NCBI GenBank assembly: GCA_958451615.1
Contig: CAUDQR010000022.1
Location: forward strand, 1 to 39,435
Direction: 5' to 3'
Length of the DNA stretch: 39,435 bases
Source: an uncultured Collinsella sp.
GTDB taxonomy: Bacteria > Actinomycetota > Coriobacteriia > Coriobacteriales > Coriobacteriaceae
In this document: positions 18,009-24,879 of the stretch, one piece after another
Layout: the number at the start of each line of letters is the position of its first letter
Position numbering within the stretch: position 1 is the first letter of the stretch
Notes under the pieces: model-generated
What the model saw: only the letters and a program-made list of their open reading frames with translations
Told to the model about the DNA's origin: nothing
The model's database searches: none
Made by a program: the position numbers and the translations under genes

Positions 18009-20186
18009 ATGTCCGAGCTGTGCTCCGTGCCGCGCGTCTCGGAGCGTTTTGCCCAGAGCAATGCGCTCGATGAGGATATCGCGCGACTCAAATATGTTTC
18101 GGGTAAACGTGAGGAGGCCCTTCGCCGTCTGGGAATTCGGACGGTGGGGGACCTCCTTCTCCATATTCCTCATCGCTACCTGGACTTCACTCGCTCGTGG
18201 TCCATCGAGATGGCGCCCATCGGTACCGTGTGTACCATCATCGCCACGGTCGATCGTATTGTCCAAAAGCAGCCCCGTCCGCGTATGCAGGTGACTGAGG
18301 TCTCGCTCGTGGACGAGACGGGCGTGCTGCAGGTTGCCTTTTTCCGTCAGCCTTGGATTGCCCAACAGCTTAAGCAGGGCGACCGCCTGGCCGTGATGGG
18401 CAAGGTCGAGTTTGCCTACGGTTTTAAGCAGATGGCCTCGCCCCACTTTGAAAAGCTCGAGGACGGGCGCGCCGCCGGCACCATTTTGCCGGTTCACTAC
18501 GTAAGTGACGGCGTGAGTCAGGCATGGATGCGCCGTATCGTGAGCGGTGCGCTCGAAGTGGCTGCTAATCCGTTCGATCCCATTCCCGCGCCGCTGCGCG
18601 CAAAGCGGAAACTCATGAGCAATGCCCGTGCGCTGCGCTCGATCCACTTTCCCTCGAGCATGGCCGAGCGCGACATCGCACGCCGGCGTCTTGCGTACGA
18701 GGAGTGTCTCTGCTTGCAGCTCGCACTGCGTCTGCGCAACGATGGCGGTATGGTCGACGTGGTGCCTTATGCGCATGCCGCGGGCGGGCACCTGGCGGCG
18801 CTCAAGGAGGCCCTGCCGTTTTCGCTGAGCGACGAGCAGGAGGCCGCGTTCCAAGACATCCTGCACGACATGTGCGATGGCGGGCGCGTGATGAACCGCC
18901 TACTGCTGGGCGACGTCGGTACCGGCAAGACGGCCGTCGCCGCTTGCGCGCTGGCCGTCGCGGCCGATTCGGGTACTCAGTCCTGCGTTATGGCGCCTAC
19001 GGGCGTGCTGGCGCGCCAATATGCCGATAAGACCGGCCCCTTGCTCTCGCAGGCTGGCATGTCCTGGGCGCTCCTGACGGGTGCCACGCCGGCGGCCGAG
19101 CGCGAGCAGATCCATGCGCAGCTGGAATCGGGCGAGCTCGACGTGCTCATTGGTACCCATGCGGTCCTTTCGGATGACGTGGCGTTTAAGCATCTGTCGC
19201 TTGTCGTCATCGACGAGCAGCACCGCTTTGGTGTGGGCCAGCGCAATGCCCTGCGTGCCAAGGGCCCGGGTGCCGACCTGCTCGTTATGACGGCGACGCC
19301 GATTCCGCGTACGTTGGCGCTTTCGGTCTACGGCGACCTGGACACGAGCATCATCCGCCATCGACCTGTTCCGGGGGCGGGCGTTACGACGCGCGTCCTC
19401 ACCGAGTCGAGTCGCGACCTGGCCTATGGCGCCATTCGTGAGGCGCACGAAAAGGGGCAGCAAGCCTACGTGATCTGTCCGCTCGTGGAGCCGAGCGATT
19501 CGGCCGATGAGCTCGAAGACGTGCCCGGCATCGCTCGCGACGACGAAGGCCGCGTGTCCGTGCCTGTGCCGTTGCACGACACGGCGACCGAGCTCGACCG
19601 ACTGCGCCTGGCATTGCCGGGGCTTACCATCGAGCGTCTTCATGGCCGCATGCCGGCGGGGGAGAAGGACCGCGTGATCGATGCCTTTAAGCGCGGCGAG
19701 ATCGATGTGCTCGTCTCGACCACGGTGGTCGAGGTGGGCGTCGACGTGCCCAACGCCACCGTTATGGTCATCGAGAACGGCGAGCGCTTTGGTTTGGCAG
19801 CCTTGCACCAGCTGCGTGGGCGCGTAGGCCGCGGCAGCGTGTCGGGTACGTGCCTGGTCATGACTCACTCCAAGGGCAACGGCGGCGCGTCGGCGGCACA
19901 GGAACGCCTCCAGTCGCTCGAGAAGACCTCGGACGGCTTTACGCTCGCCCAGATGGACCTGCGCTTGCGCCACGAGGGTGAAATCCTGGGTTACCGTCAG
20001 CATGGCGGCGTGACCTTGCACTTTGTTGACCTCGATGCCGACGAGGAATTGATCGGGTGGGCCCATTTGGACGCGGTCGAGCTCTTGCGGTATGCTTGCA
20101 ACCTTGACTCCGTGGCGACGCGCCCCTTGCGCGATGCGGTCGCCATGCGGTATCGACACATCTTTAAGGAGGTCAGCGGAGGATGA
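18009..20186 (+). CDS. recG: ATP-dependent DNA helicase RecG
   Basis: Remodels stalled forks and Holliday junctions. The 725 residues have an N-terminal wedge/OB domain (GIRTVGDLLLHIPHRYLDFTRS, then QVTEVSLVDETGVLQVAFFRQPW). The helicase core follows: Walker A GDVGTGKT (301-308), DEQH box (402-405, DEQHRFGVGQRNALR), TATPIPRTLALSVYGDLD, and motifs V-VI around STTVVEVGVDVPNATVMVIENGERFGLAALHQLRGRVGRG. It starts 9 bases after fakA and overlaps rsmD by ATGA. Confidence 0.96.
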   Translation: MSELCSVPRVSERFAQSNALDEDIARLKYVSGKREEALRRLGIRTVGDLLLHIPHRYLDFTRSWSIEMAPIGTVCTIIATVDRIVQKQPRPRMQVTEVSLVDETGVLQVAFFRQPWIAQQLKQGDRLAVMGKVEFAYGFKQMASPHFEKLEDGRAAGTILPVHYVSDGVSQAWMRRIVSGALEVAANPFDPIPAPLRAKRKLMSNARALRSIHFPSSMAERDIARRRLAYEECLCLQLALRLRNDGGMVDVVPYAHAAGGHLAALKEALPFSLSDEQEAAFQDILHDMCDGGRVMNRLLLGDVGTGKTAVAACALAVAADSGTQSCVMAPTGVLARQYADKTGPLLSQAGMSWALLTGATPAAEREQIHAQLESGELDVLIGTHAVLSDDVAFKHLSLVVIDEQHRFGVGQRNALRAKGPGADLLVMTATPIPRTLALSVYGDLDTSIIRHRPVPGAGVTTRVLTESSRDLAYGAIREAHEKGQQAYVICPLVEPSDSADELEDVPGIARDDEGRVSVPVPLHDTATELDRLRLALPGLTIERLHGRMPAGEKDRVIDAFKRGEIDVLVSTTVVEVGVDVPNATVMVIENGERFGLAALHQLRGRVGRGSVSGTCLVMTHSKGNGGASAAQERLQSLEKTSDGFTLAQMDLRLRHEGEILGYRQHGGVTLHFVDLDADEELIGWAHLDAVELLRYACNLDSVATRPLRDAVAMRYRHIFKEVSGG

Positions 20187-20812
20187 GAATCATCGGCGGC
20201 GAATGGCGCGGTCGTAAGATCGAGGAGCCCCGTGGTCGCGATGTCACCCGCCCCACGACCGATCGCGTGCGCGAGGCGTGCGCATCTATGGTCATGTCGG
20301 CATTCGACTTCGATCTGGACGAGGTCCGCGTGCTGGATGCCTTTGGCGGCTCCGGTGCCTTGGGCATTGAGATGCTCTCGCGTGGTGCCCGCTCGCTCAC
20401 CACGTTCGAGATCGATCGCAACGCTGCTCGTCTGATTACCAAGAATATCGAGTCGCTGTGCCGCGACCGTGCGCGTTGGCGTGTGGTGGGCGGCGACGTG
20501 CTGGCAAGCGCTTCGCGCGGCCGCGTGCCGGGCGGTCCCTTTGACCTGGTCCTGCTCGACCCGCCCTATGCTTATGGCGCCGAGCCGGTCGAGGAGCTGC
20601 TGCAAAACCTAGCGCAGCAAGGCTTGCTGGCGCAGGGTGCCTATGCGCTGTTTGAGCACGCTGCCGCCGATGCGGGTGCGCATCCGGCAGGTTTTGAGAC
20701 CGTGCGCGAGAAGCGCTACGGAATAACCTCGGTCGACCTGCTTCGTTGGGTTGGTAACGGCGAGGATGATGGCAACGATAGCGACGCACCCACGGAGGAT
20801 GCCGATGAGTGA
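20183..20812 (+). CDS. rsmD: 16S rRNA (guanine-966-N2)-methyltransferase RsmD
   Basis: SAM-dependent methylation of G966 in 16S rRNA. The 209-residue protein opens with the family hallmark MRIIGGEWRGRKI and RPTTDRVREA. The SAM-binding motif is VLDAFGGSGALGIEMLSRGA, and the catalytic DPPY motif is at residues 126-129. An acidic C-terminal tail (GEDDGNDSDAPTEDADE) extends beyond the core. It overlaps recG by 4 bases and coaD by 8. The rsmD-coaD pairing is very widely conserved. Confidence 0.95.
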   Translation: MRIIGGEWRGRKIEEPRGRDVTRPTTDRVREACASMVMSAFDFDLDEVRVLDAFGGSGALGIEMLSRGARSLTTFEIDRNAARLITKNIESLCRDRARWRVVGGDVLASASRGRVPGGPFDLVLLDPPYAYGAEPVEELLQNLAQQGLLAQGAYALFEHAAADAGAHPAGFETVREKRYGITSVDLLRWVGNGEDDGNDSDAPTEDADE

Positions 20813-21302
20813 CACCATTAACCGCGTAATCGTCCCGGGCACCTTCGATCCCATCACGTTTGGCCACATCGACGTGATTCGCCGTGCCCGCCGCATTTTC
20901 CCCAGCGTGATCGTGGCCGTTGCCGAGTCGCAGGGAAAAAACGGCGTGGGCACCACCTTTATGCTCGATGAGCGCGTGGCGCTGGCACGTGAGGCGCTCG
21001 GTGATATTGACGGCGTTGAGGTGCTACCCTTCACCGGCCTCTTGGTCGATTTTGCCCGCGAACAGGGAGCAGGAGCCGTGGTTAAGGGTCTGCGTGCCAT
21101 GACCGACTTTGAGTACGAGTTGCAGCAGGCCGACCTTAACTACCGCCTGGATAACGAGCTGGAGTCCATCTTCGTCATGAGTGCGCCGCAGTACGGCTAT
21201 ATCTCGAGCTCGGTGGTTCGCCAGATTGCCTCGCTCGGTAGTGACGTCTCTAATTTTGTTCCGCCCAATGTGGTCAAGGCGCTCAAACATCGCTTTTCGT
21301 GA
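20805..21302 (+). CDS. coaD: Pantetheine-phosphate adenylyltransferase CoaD
   Basis: Fourth step of coenzyme A synthesis: 4'-phosphopantetheine plus ATP gives dephospho-CoA. The protein is 165 residues, typical for CoaD. Motifs: PGTFDPITFGH with the (T/H)xGH site at 18-21, then RAMTDFEYELQQADLN and YISSSVVRQIASLGSDVSNFVP. I chose the ATG at 20805 since GGAGG (20793-20797) is 7 bases upstream. ATGs at 20799 and 20751 are in frame but less well placed. Confidence 0.96.
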   Translation: MSDTINRVIVPGTFDPITFGHIDVIRRARRIFPSVIVAVAESQGKNGVGTTFMLDERVALAREALGDIDGVEVLPFTGLLVDFAREQGAGAVVKGLRAMTDFEYELQQADLNYRLDNELESIFVMSAPQYGYISSSVVRQIASLGSDVSNFVPPNVVKALKHRFS

Positions 21303-21329
21303 CGTTTTTTAATGCCTGGTGGCATGTGG

Positions 21330-21335
21330 TAAACT
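21330..21335 (+). promoter_or_regulatory. Possible extended -10 promoter before the SepIVA-like gene
   Basis: TGG-TAAACT with -10 at 21330-21335 lies in the 68-base gap after coaD. The -35 position has only a T-rich stretch. A small inverted repeat ATGCC/GGCAT sits upstream. It resembles the rimP and rpmF promoters in having TGG directly before the -10. Confidence 0.45.
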
Positions 21336-21370
21336 AACACGATGATATGTTACCTATGAAAGGAGACCGG

Positions 21371-21868
21371 ATGCCGGGCGAGAATTTTCCTGGCGACAGG
21401 ATCGTGAGTCTTGTCGACGAGCTCGAGGGGCTCATCGAAGAGGCTAAGACGCCGTTCGGCAAGAACGCCCAGATGAAGGTTATCGACGCCGACGTCTTCT
21501 TTAACATCCTCGACGAGATCCGCATGAGCTATCCTGAGGAATGGCAGAAGTCCCGCCGTATCCTCAAGGAGCGCGAGGAGCTTATGGCTTCCGCCGCCGC
21601 TCAGGCCGATTCCATCATCGCCGATGCTCAGCAGCAGGCCCTCACCATTGCCGGTGAGCAGGAGATTGTCCGCTTAGCTCAGCAGCAGGCCGACGACATT
21701 CGCGACCGTGCCCAGCAGTATGAGCGCGAGACGCGCTATGCCGCCGAGGATTACGCCGAGCAGGTCTTTACGCACCTCGAGGAGAACCTCAAGAGCCTGA
21801 CCGGCACGGTGACCCGTTGCCGTCAGCAGCTCAACGAGGGTGCCGCCCAGCAGAATGGTCAGTGGTAA
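21371..21868 (+). CDS. DivIVA/SepIVA-like coiled-coil protein
   Basis: A 165-residue cytoplasmic protein that is mostly predicted coiled coil. It starts with a short segment (GDRIVSLVDELEGLIEEAKTPFG), then IDADVFFNILDEIRMSYPEEW. A long Ala/Gln/Glu-rich helix (about 55-150) follows with heptad-like spacing. No signal peptide or membrane segment is seen. The start is fixed by AAAGGAG at 21359-21365. In mycobacteria the DivIVA-domain septation factor SepIVA is encoded beside DUF177 and rnc near coaD/rsmD, so synteny supports a SepIVA-like role in division or envelope growth. Sequence alone would only say coiled coil, possibly resembling ATP synthase subunit b. Confidence 0.7.
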   Translation: MPGENFPGDRIVSLVDELEGLIEEAKTPFGKNAQMKVIDADVFFNILDEIRMSYPEEWQKSRRILKEREELMASAAAQADSIIADAQQQALTIAGEQEIVRLAQQQADDIRDRAQQYERETRYAAEDYAEQVFTHLEENLKSLTGTVTRCRQQLNEGAAQQNGQW

Positions 21869-22422
21869 TGGCTGAGTTCCCGAACGTTACCGTCGATCTT
21901 TCCGAGCAGCTCGAGTTTCCCGGAGACTCGTATCCGCTGACCGGTAAGGTCGATGTTGCCACCTATACGGTGGGCGAGAAGGAGTACCAGCTGCAGGACG
22001 GCATTGATTACGATGTGGTCTTTACCAATGCCGGCACCGGTGTTCTGCTTACGGGCATGGTCCGCGCGCATGCAACCGGTGAGTGCGACCGTTGCCTGGA
22101 GCCCGCTTCGTTTGATATTGCCGGTGAGATCGAGGAATTCTATCTCTTTAACGAGCCCGAGGATCCCGAGGCCTACGAAGACGGCTACGAGCTGCTGGGC
22201 GAGGATCGCATCGTCGATCTGGGTGAGCCCATCAACGACGCGGTTGTCATGGACACGCCGTTCGTTGTCCTGTGCAAGCCCGATTGTCGCGGCCTATGCC
22301 CCACCTGCGGCATCAATCTCAACGTCGAGCAATGCGATTGCGCCGCTCAAGCAGAGGCCGAATGGGCCGCTGCCACGGAAAATCCATTTGCAGCATTGAA
22401 GAATCTCAAGCTTGACGAGTAA
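21868..22422 (+). CDS. DUF177 (YceD) domain protein
   Basis: A 184-residue member of the YceD/DUF177 family, which is nearly always next to rpmF (L32) and is linked to 23S rRNA or 50S biogenesis. Cys pairs C73-C76 (CDRC) and C136, C140, C144, C147, C156 and C158 near the C-terminus (LCKPDCRGLCPTCG then CDC) suggest metal binding. The ATG overlaps the preceding TAA by one base. A longer upstream start is in frame but sits within the SepIVA-like gene. It is followed by rpmF. Confidence 0.88.
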   Translation: MAEFPNVTVDLSEQLEFPGDSYPLTGKVDVATYTVGEKEYQLQDGIDYDVVFTNAGTGVLLTGMVRAHATGECDRCLEPASFDIAGEIEEFYLFNEPEDPEAYEDGYELLGEDRIVDLGEPINDAVVMDTPFVVLCKPDCRGLCPTCGINLNVEQCDCAAQAEAEWAAATENPFAALKNLKLDE

Positions 22423-22430
22423 AACTGTGG

Positions 22431-22436
22431 TAGTAT
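22431..22436 (+). promoter_or_regulatory. Possible extended -10 promoter of rpmF
   Basis: TGG-TAGTAT (22431-22436) lies just after the DUF177 stop. TTGACG at 22412-22417 is near but the spacer is only 13 bases, so any activity would rely on the extended -10. Confidence 0.35.
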
Positions 22437-22486
22437 CGCTACTTGCGCGTAATCGCCACACTGGATAGTTCATAAGGAAGGTCACT

Positions 22487-22666
22487 ATGCCCGTACCTAA
22501 ACAAAAGCAGGGTCGTATCCGCACTCACACCCGCCGTTCCGCCAACATGAAGATCTCGGCTGCGGCTCAGTCCACGTGCCCCCGTTGCGGTGCTGTCAAG
22601 CTCCCGCACCACGTGTGCCCCAGCTGCGGTTTCTACAAGGACCGCGAGGTTATCGTTACCGAGTAA
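22487..22666 (+). CDS. rpmF: 50S ribosomal protein L32
   Basis: A 59-residue zinc-ribbon type L32. The sequence opens MPVPKQKQGRIRTHTRRS, and the two Cys pairs are CPRC (31-34) and CPSC (44-47), consistent with the zinc-binding (C+) form. The SD AAGGAAGG is 8 bases upstream. It follows DUF177, its usual partner, and precedes a terminator-like hairpin. Confidence 0.97.
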   Translation: MPVPKQKQGRIRTHTRRSANMKISAAAQSTCPRCGAVKLPHHVCPSCGFYKDREVIVTE

Positions 22667-22706
22667 CTGTATACTCTGGATGCGATGCCGTTCCAACTGG
22701 AACCAC

Positions 22707-22736
22707 AATGGCCGGCTCAATGAGTCGGCCATTTTT
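22707..22736 (+). terminator. Terminator-like hairpin between rpmF and plsX
   Basis: AATGGCCGGCTC pairs with GAGTCGGCCATT (one G-T wobble, 3-base loop), then TTTTT (22732-22736). It lies only 17 bases before plsX and 4 bases before its SD. plsX must therefore depend on readthrough or on an unseen promoter. The hairpin could set a high L32 : low PlsX ratio. Confidence 0.8.
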
Positions 22737-22753
22737 GTATAAGGAGTATGTAT

Positions 22754-23773
22754 ATGAGTAACGTTCGCGTTTGTGTAGACGTTGTGGGTGGAGACGAGAA
22801 GCCACGGGTTGTCCTCGACGGTATCGAGGCGGCGCTTGCGGCTGATCCCGATATCGAGGTCTTGGCCGTCGGTCCCGCAGAGATCGTGAACCCCTTTGCC
22901 GCGGCTCACGCTCGCGTTGAGGCCTTGGAGGCTCCCGATGTCATCGCCATGGATGACGATCCCATTCGAGCCGTGATGACCAAGCGCAAGTCCTCGATTG
23001 TGCTTGCCTGCCGCGCTATCAAGAAGGGTAACGCGGATGCCTTCTTCTCTGCCGGCTCCACCGGCGCCATGACCGCTGCCGCGACCGCCTACGTCACACC
23101 GTTTAGATATATGGCCGAAGGCAAGAAGCAGCCGGTGCGCCCCTGTTTGACCAATGCGCTGCCCAATCGTGCCGGCGGCCTGACGGTGCTGTGCGACATG
23201 GGTGCCAACCCCGATGTCGAGGTGGACGACATGGTGCGTTTTGCCCAGATGGGTAGCGCCTATGCCCGCGTTGTCCTGGGCATCGAGCATCCTCGCGTGG
23301 GCCTGCTTGCCAATGGCACCGAGGACGAGAAGGGTTCCAACTTTACCAAGGCCTGCTTCCCTGCCATGAAAGCCGCCGTTCCCGGCTTTGTGGGTAACTG
23401 CGAAGGCACCGATCTTACGTCGGGCAATTTTGACGTCGTGGTCGCCGACGGCATGTCGGGCAATATTGCGCTCAAGGCCACCGAGGGCGCTGCCAAGTTT
23501 TTGCTTCAGGAACTCAAGGGTGCCTTTATGGCCTCGCTCGGCACCAAGATCGCCGCGCTGCTCATCAAAAAGCAGATGCGCGAGATTAAGACCAAGCTCT
23601 CTGGTGATGCCAAGGGCGGCGCGATTCTTTTGGGCCTGCGTGGCGTAGTCCTGATCGGTCACGGTGCCACCTCGGTCGAGGCTGTTAAAAACGGTACGCT
23701 CGCGGCGGCCGAAGCCGTGCGCGCGGGGCTGGTCGAGAATGTCGCCAACTCTATGGACGGTATCGTTTTATAA
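22754..23773 (+). CDS. plsX: Phosphate acyltransferase PlsX
   Basis: Peripheral membrane enzyme that converts acyl-ACP to acyl-phosphate for glycerolipid synthesis, and in many Gram-positives also interconverts FakAB-derived acyl-phosphate. The 339-residue protein shows the family pattern VCVDVVGGDEKPRVVLDGI, then DAFFSAGSTGAMTAAA, VLCDMGANPDVEVDD, GLLANGTEDEKGSNF and VADGMSGNIALKATEGAAKF. I selected the ATG at 22754, which is 7 bases from AAGGAG (22741-22746). An ATG at 22748 is too close. The usual fabD-fabG genes between plsX and acpP are missing here. Confidence 0.94.
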   Translation: MSNVRVCVDVVGGDEKPRVVLDGIEAALAADPDIEVLAVGPAEIVNPFAAAHARVEALEAPDVIAMDDDPIRAVMTKRKSSIVLACRAIKKGNADAFFSAGSTGAMTAAATAYVTPFRYMAEGKKQPVRPCLTNALPNRAGGLTVLCDMGANPDVEVDDMVRFAQMGSAYARVVLGIEHPRVGLLANGTEDEKGSNFTKACFPAMKAAVPGFVGNCEGTDLTSGNFDVVVADGMSGNIALKATEGAAKFLLQELKGAFMASLGTKIAALLIKKQMREIKTKLSGDAKGGAILLGLRGVVLIGHGATSVEAVKNGTLAAAEAVRAGLVENVANSMDGIVL

Positions 23774-23820
23774 GAGCGAGTTAGGGCGTTGTTATGTGCC
23801 TCGCGGCGCACGTCGTGGGG

Positions 23821-23826
23821 TAGAAT
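23821..23826 (+). promoter_or_regulatory. Possible -10 box of an acpP promoter
   Basis: TAGAAT (23821-23826) lies 71 bases before acpP in the 124-base gap after plsX. No good -35 box is at the right distance, so this is weak. A leader of about 65 bases would result. Confidence 0.3.
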
Positions 23827-23897
23827 CAAAACCGTGTTTTGGTGCCGTCTGCGCGGTGCCAATCTTTTGGTATTCATGCACTATGAGAGGAAGCGCT

Positions 23898-24140
23898 ATG
23901 GACCGCTCCGAAATCTTCGACAAGATCGCCGAGGTCGCTGCTGACGTTCTGGGCGTCGATGTTGCCGAAATTAGCGATGAGACCACCTTTGACGACCTCG
24001 ATGCCAACTCGCTCGAGCGCCTGCAGCTGGTTACGGCTATCGAGGACGAGTTCAACCTCGAGATCGATGACGAGACTCTGCTCTCGCTCAACTCTGTCGC
24101 CGACGCCGTCGACGCGATCGAACACGCCAGGGAGGCCTAG
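23898..24140 (+). CDS. acpP: Acyl carrier protein
   Basis: An 80-residue acidic four-helix carrier protein for fatty acid synthesis; Ser38 is the expected 4'-phosphopantetheine site. The canonical D-S-L motif reads N37-S38-L39 (DANSLERLQLV), so the Asp before the modified Ser is Asn. The rest is ordinary: VLGVDVAEISDETTFDDL, then EDEFNLEIDDETLLSLNSVADAVDAI. SD GAGAGGAAG precedes the ATG. It lies next to rnc, as in many bacteria. Given its position between plsX and rnc it is probably the main ACP, but a specialised ACP cannot be ruled out. Confidence 0.9.
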   Translation: MDRSEIFDKIAEVAADVLGVDVAEISDETTFDDLDANSLERLQLVTAIEDEFNLEIDDETLLSLNSVADAVDAIEHAREA

Positions 24141-24143
24141 GTC

Positions 24144-24869
24144 TTGGCTTTGTCTGAACGACTTACGCGTGCCCAGGAAATCCTGGGCCACGAGTTCAAT
24201 AATAAGGTGCTGCTGCGCGCGGCGCTTACGCATCCCTCGGCAGTCGAGGGCCAGCCGGTTTCTGCCAGCTATGAGCGCCTTGAGTTCTTGGGCGATTCCA
24301 TTTTGGGCGCCGTCGTCGCCCGTTCGCTCTTTGAGTCCTATCCGGAGTTTGACGAGGGCAAGCTCACGCGCCTGAAGGTGTCGCTTGTCTCGGGCGCCAC
24401 GCTGTCCGAGGTTTCTCACGAGTTGGGCATCGACGACATCATCATCTTTGGTGCCTCCGAGACCGGTACCGGTGCGCGCGGCCTGCATTCGGCGCTCGAG
24501 AACGTCTACGAGTCGCTCGTGGGCGCGCTGTACCTGGACGCCGGCTGGGATGCCGCAGCGGAGTTTATCCACCGTACGCTTAAGCCGCATTTGGCTTCCG
24601 AGCGTGCCGAGCACCCCGCGAACCCCAAATCGTTCTTGCAGGAGTGCGTGCAAGCCGACGGCCACGAACCCCCGGCGTATAAGCTCGTTGGCTCCGAGGG
24701 CCCGGCGCATGCGCCCACCTTTACCGCCGTGGTGTTGATCGATGGTATTCGCCAGGGTCGCGGCTCCGGCTCCTCAAAGAAGGAAGCCGAGGGAGCCGCT
24801 GCACTCGAGGCACTTGACCGCATGGGCTACACCACCAACGGCGTGATTCTCAACAAGAAGCCTGTTTAA
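24144..24869 (+). CDS. rnc: Ribonuclease III
   Basis: Double-strand-specific endoribonuclease for rRNA and mRNA processing. The start is TTG (24144) with GGGAGG 9 bases upstream, and the gene begins 3 bases after acpP. The 241 residues have the RNase III signature YERLEFLGDSIL (E44, E47, D51) and a C-terminal dsRNA-binding domain (NPKSFLQECVQ to SSKKEAEGAAALEAL). The second catalytic segment reads ENVYESLVGALYLD: E123 is retained, but the position of the conserved Asp (E. coli D114) is N120. The rnc-smc-ftsY-ffh order matches Bacillus. Confidence 0.94.
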   Translation: MALSERLTRAQEILGHEFNNKVLLRAALTHPSAVEGQPVSASYERLEFLGDSILGAVVARSLFESYPEFDEGKLTRLKVSLVSGATLSEVSHELGIDDIIIFGASETGTGARGLHSALENVYESLVGALYLDAGWDAAAEFIHRTLKPHLASERAEHPANPKSFLQECVQADGHEPPAYKLVGSEGPAHAPTFTAVVLIDGIRQGRGSGSSKKEAEGAAALEALDRMGYTTNGVILNKKPV

Positions 24870-24879
24870 GCGAGGAACC

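Noticed and set aside
15822..18866. Very long (about 1000-codon) open frame on the minus strand opposite fakA and recG
   Set aside because: It has no SD, no recognisable domain and low-complexity Gly/Leu/Val/Asp/His composition typical of the antisense of GC-rich genes. The + strand genes are clear.
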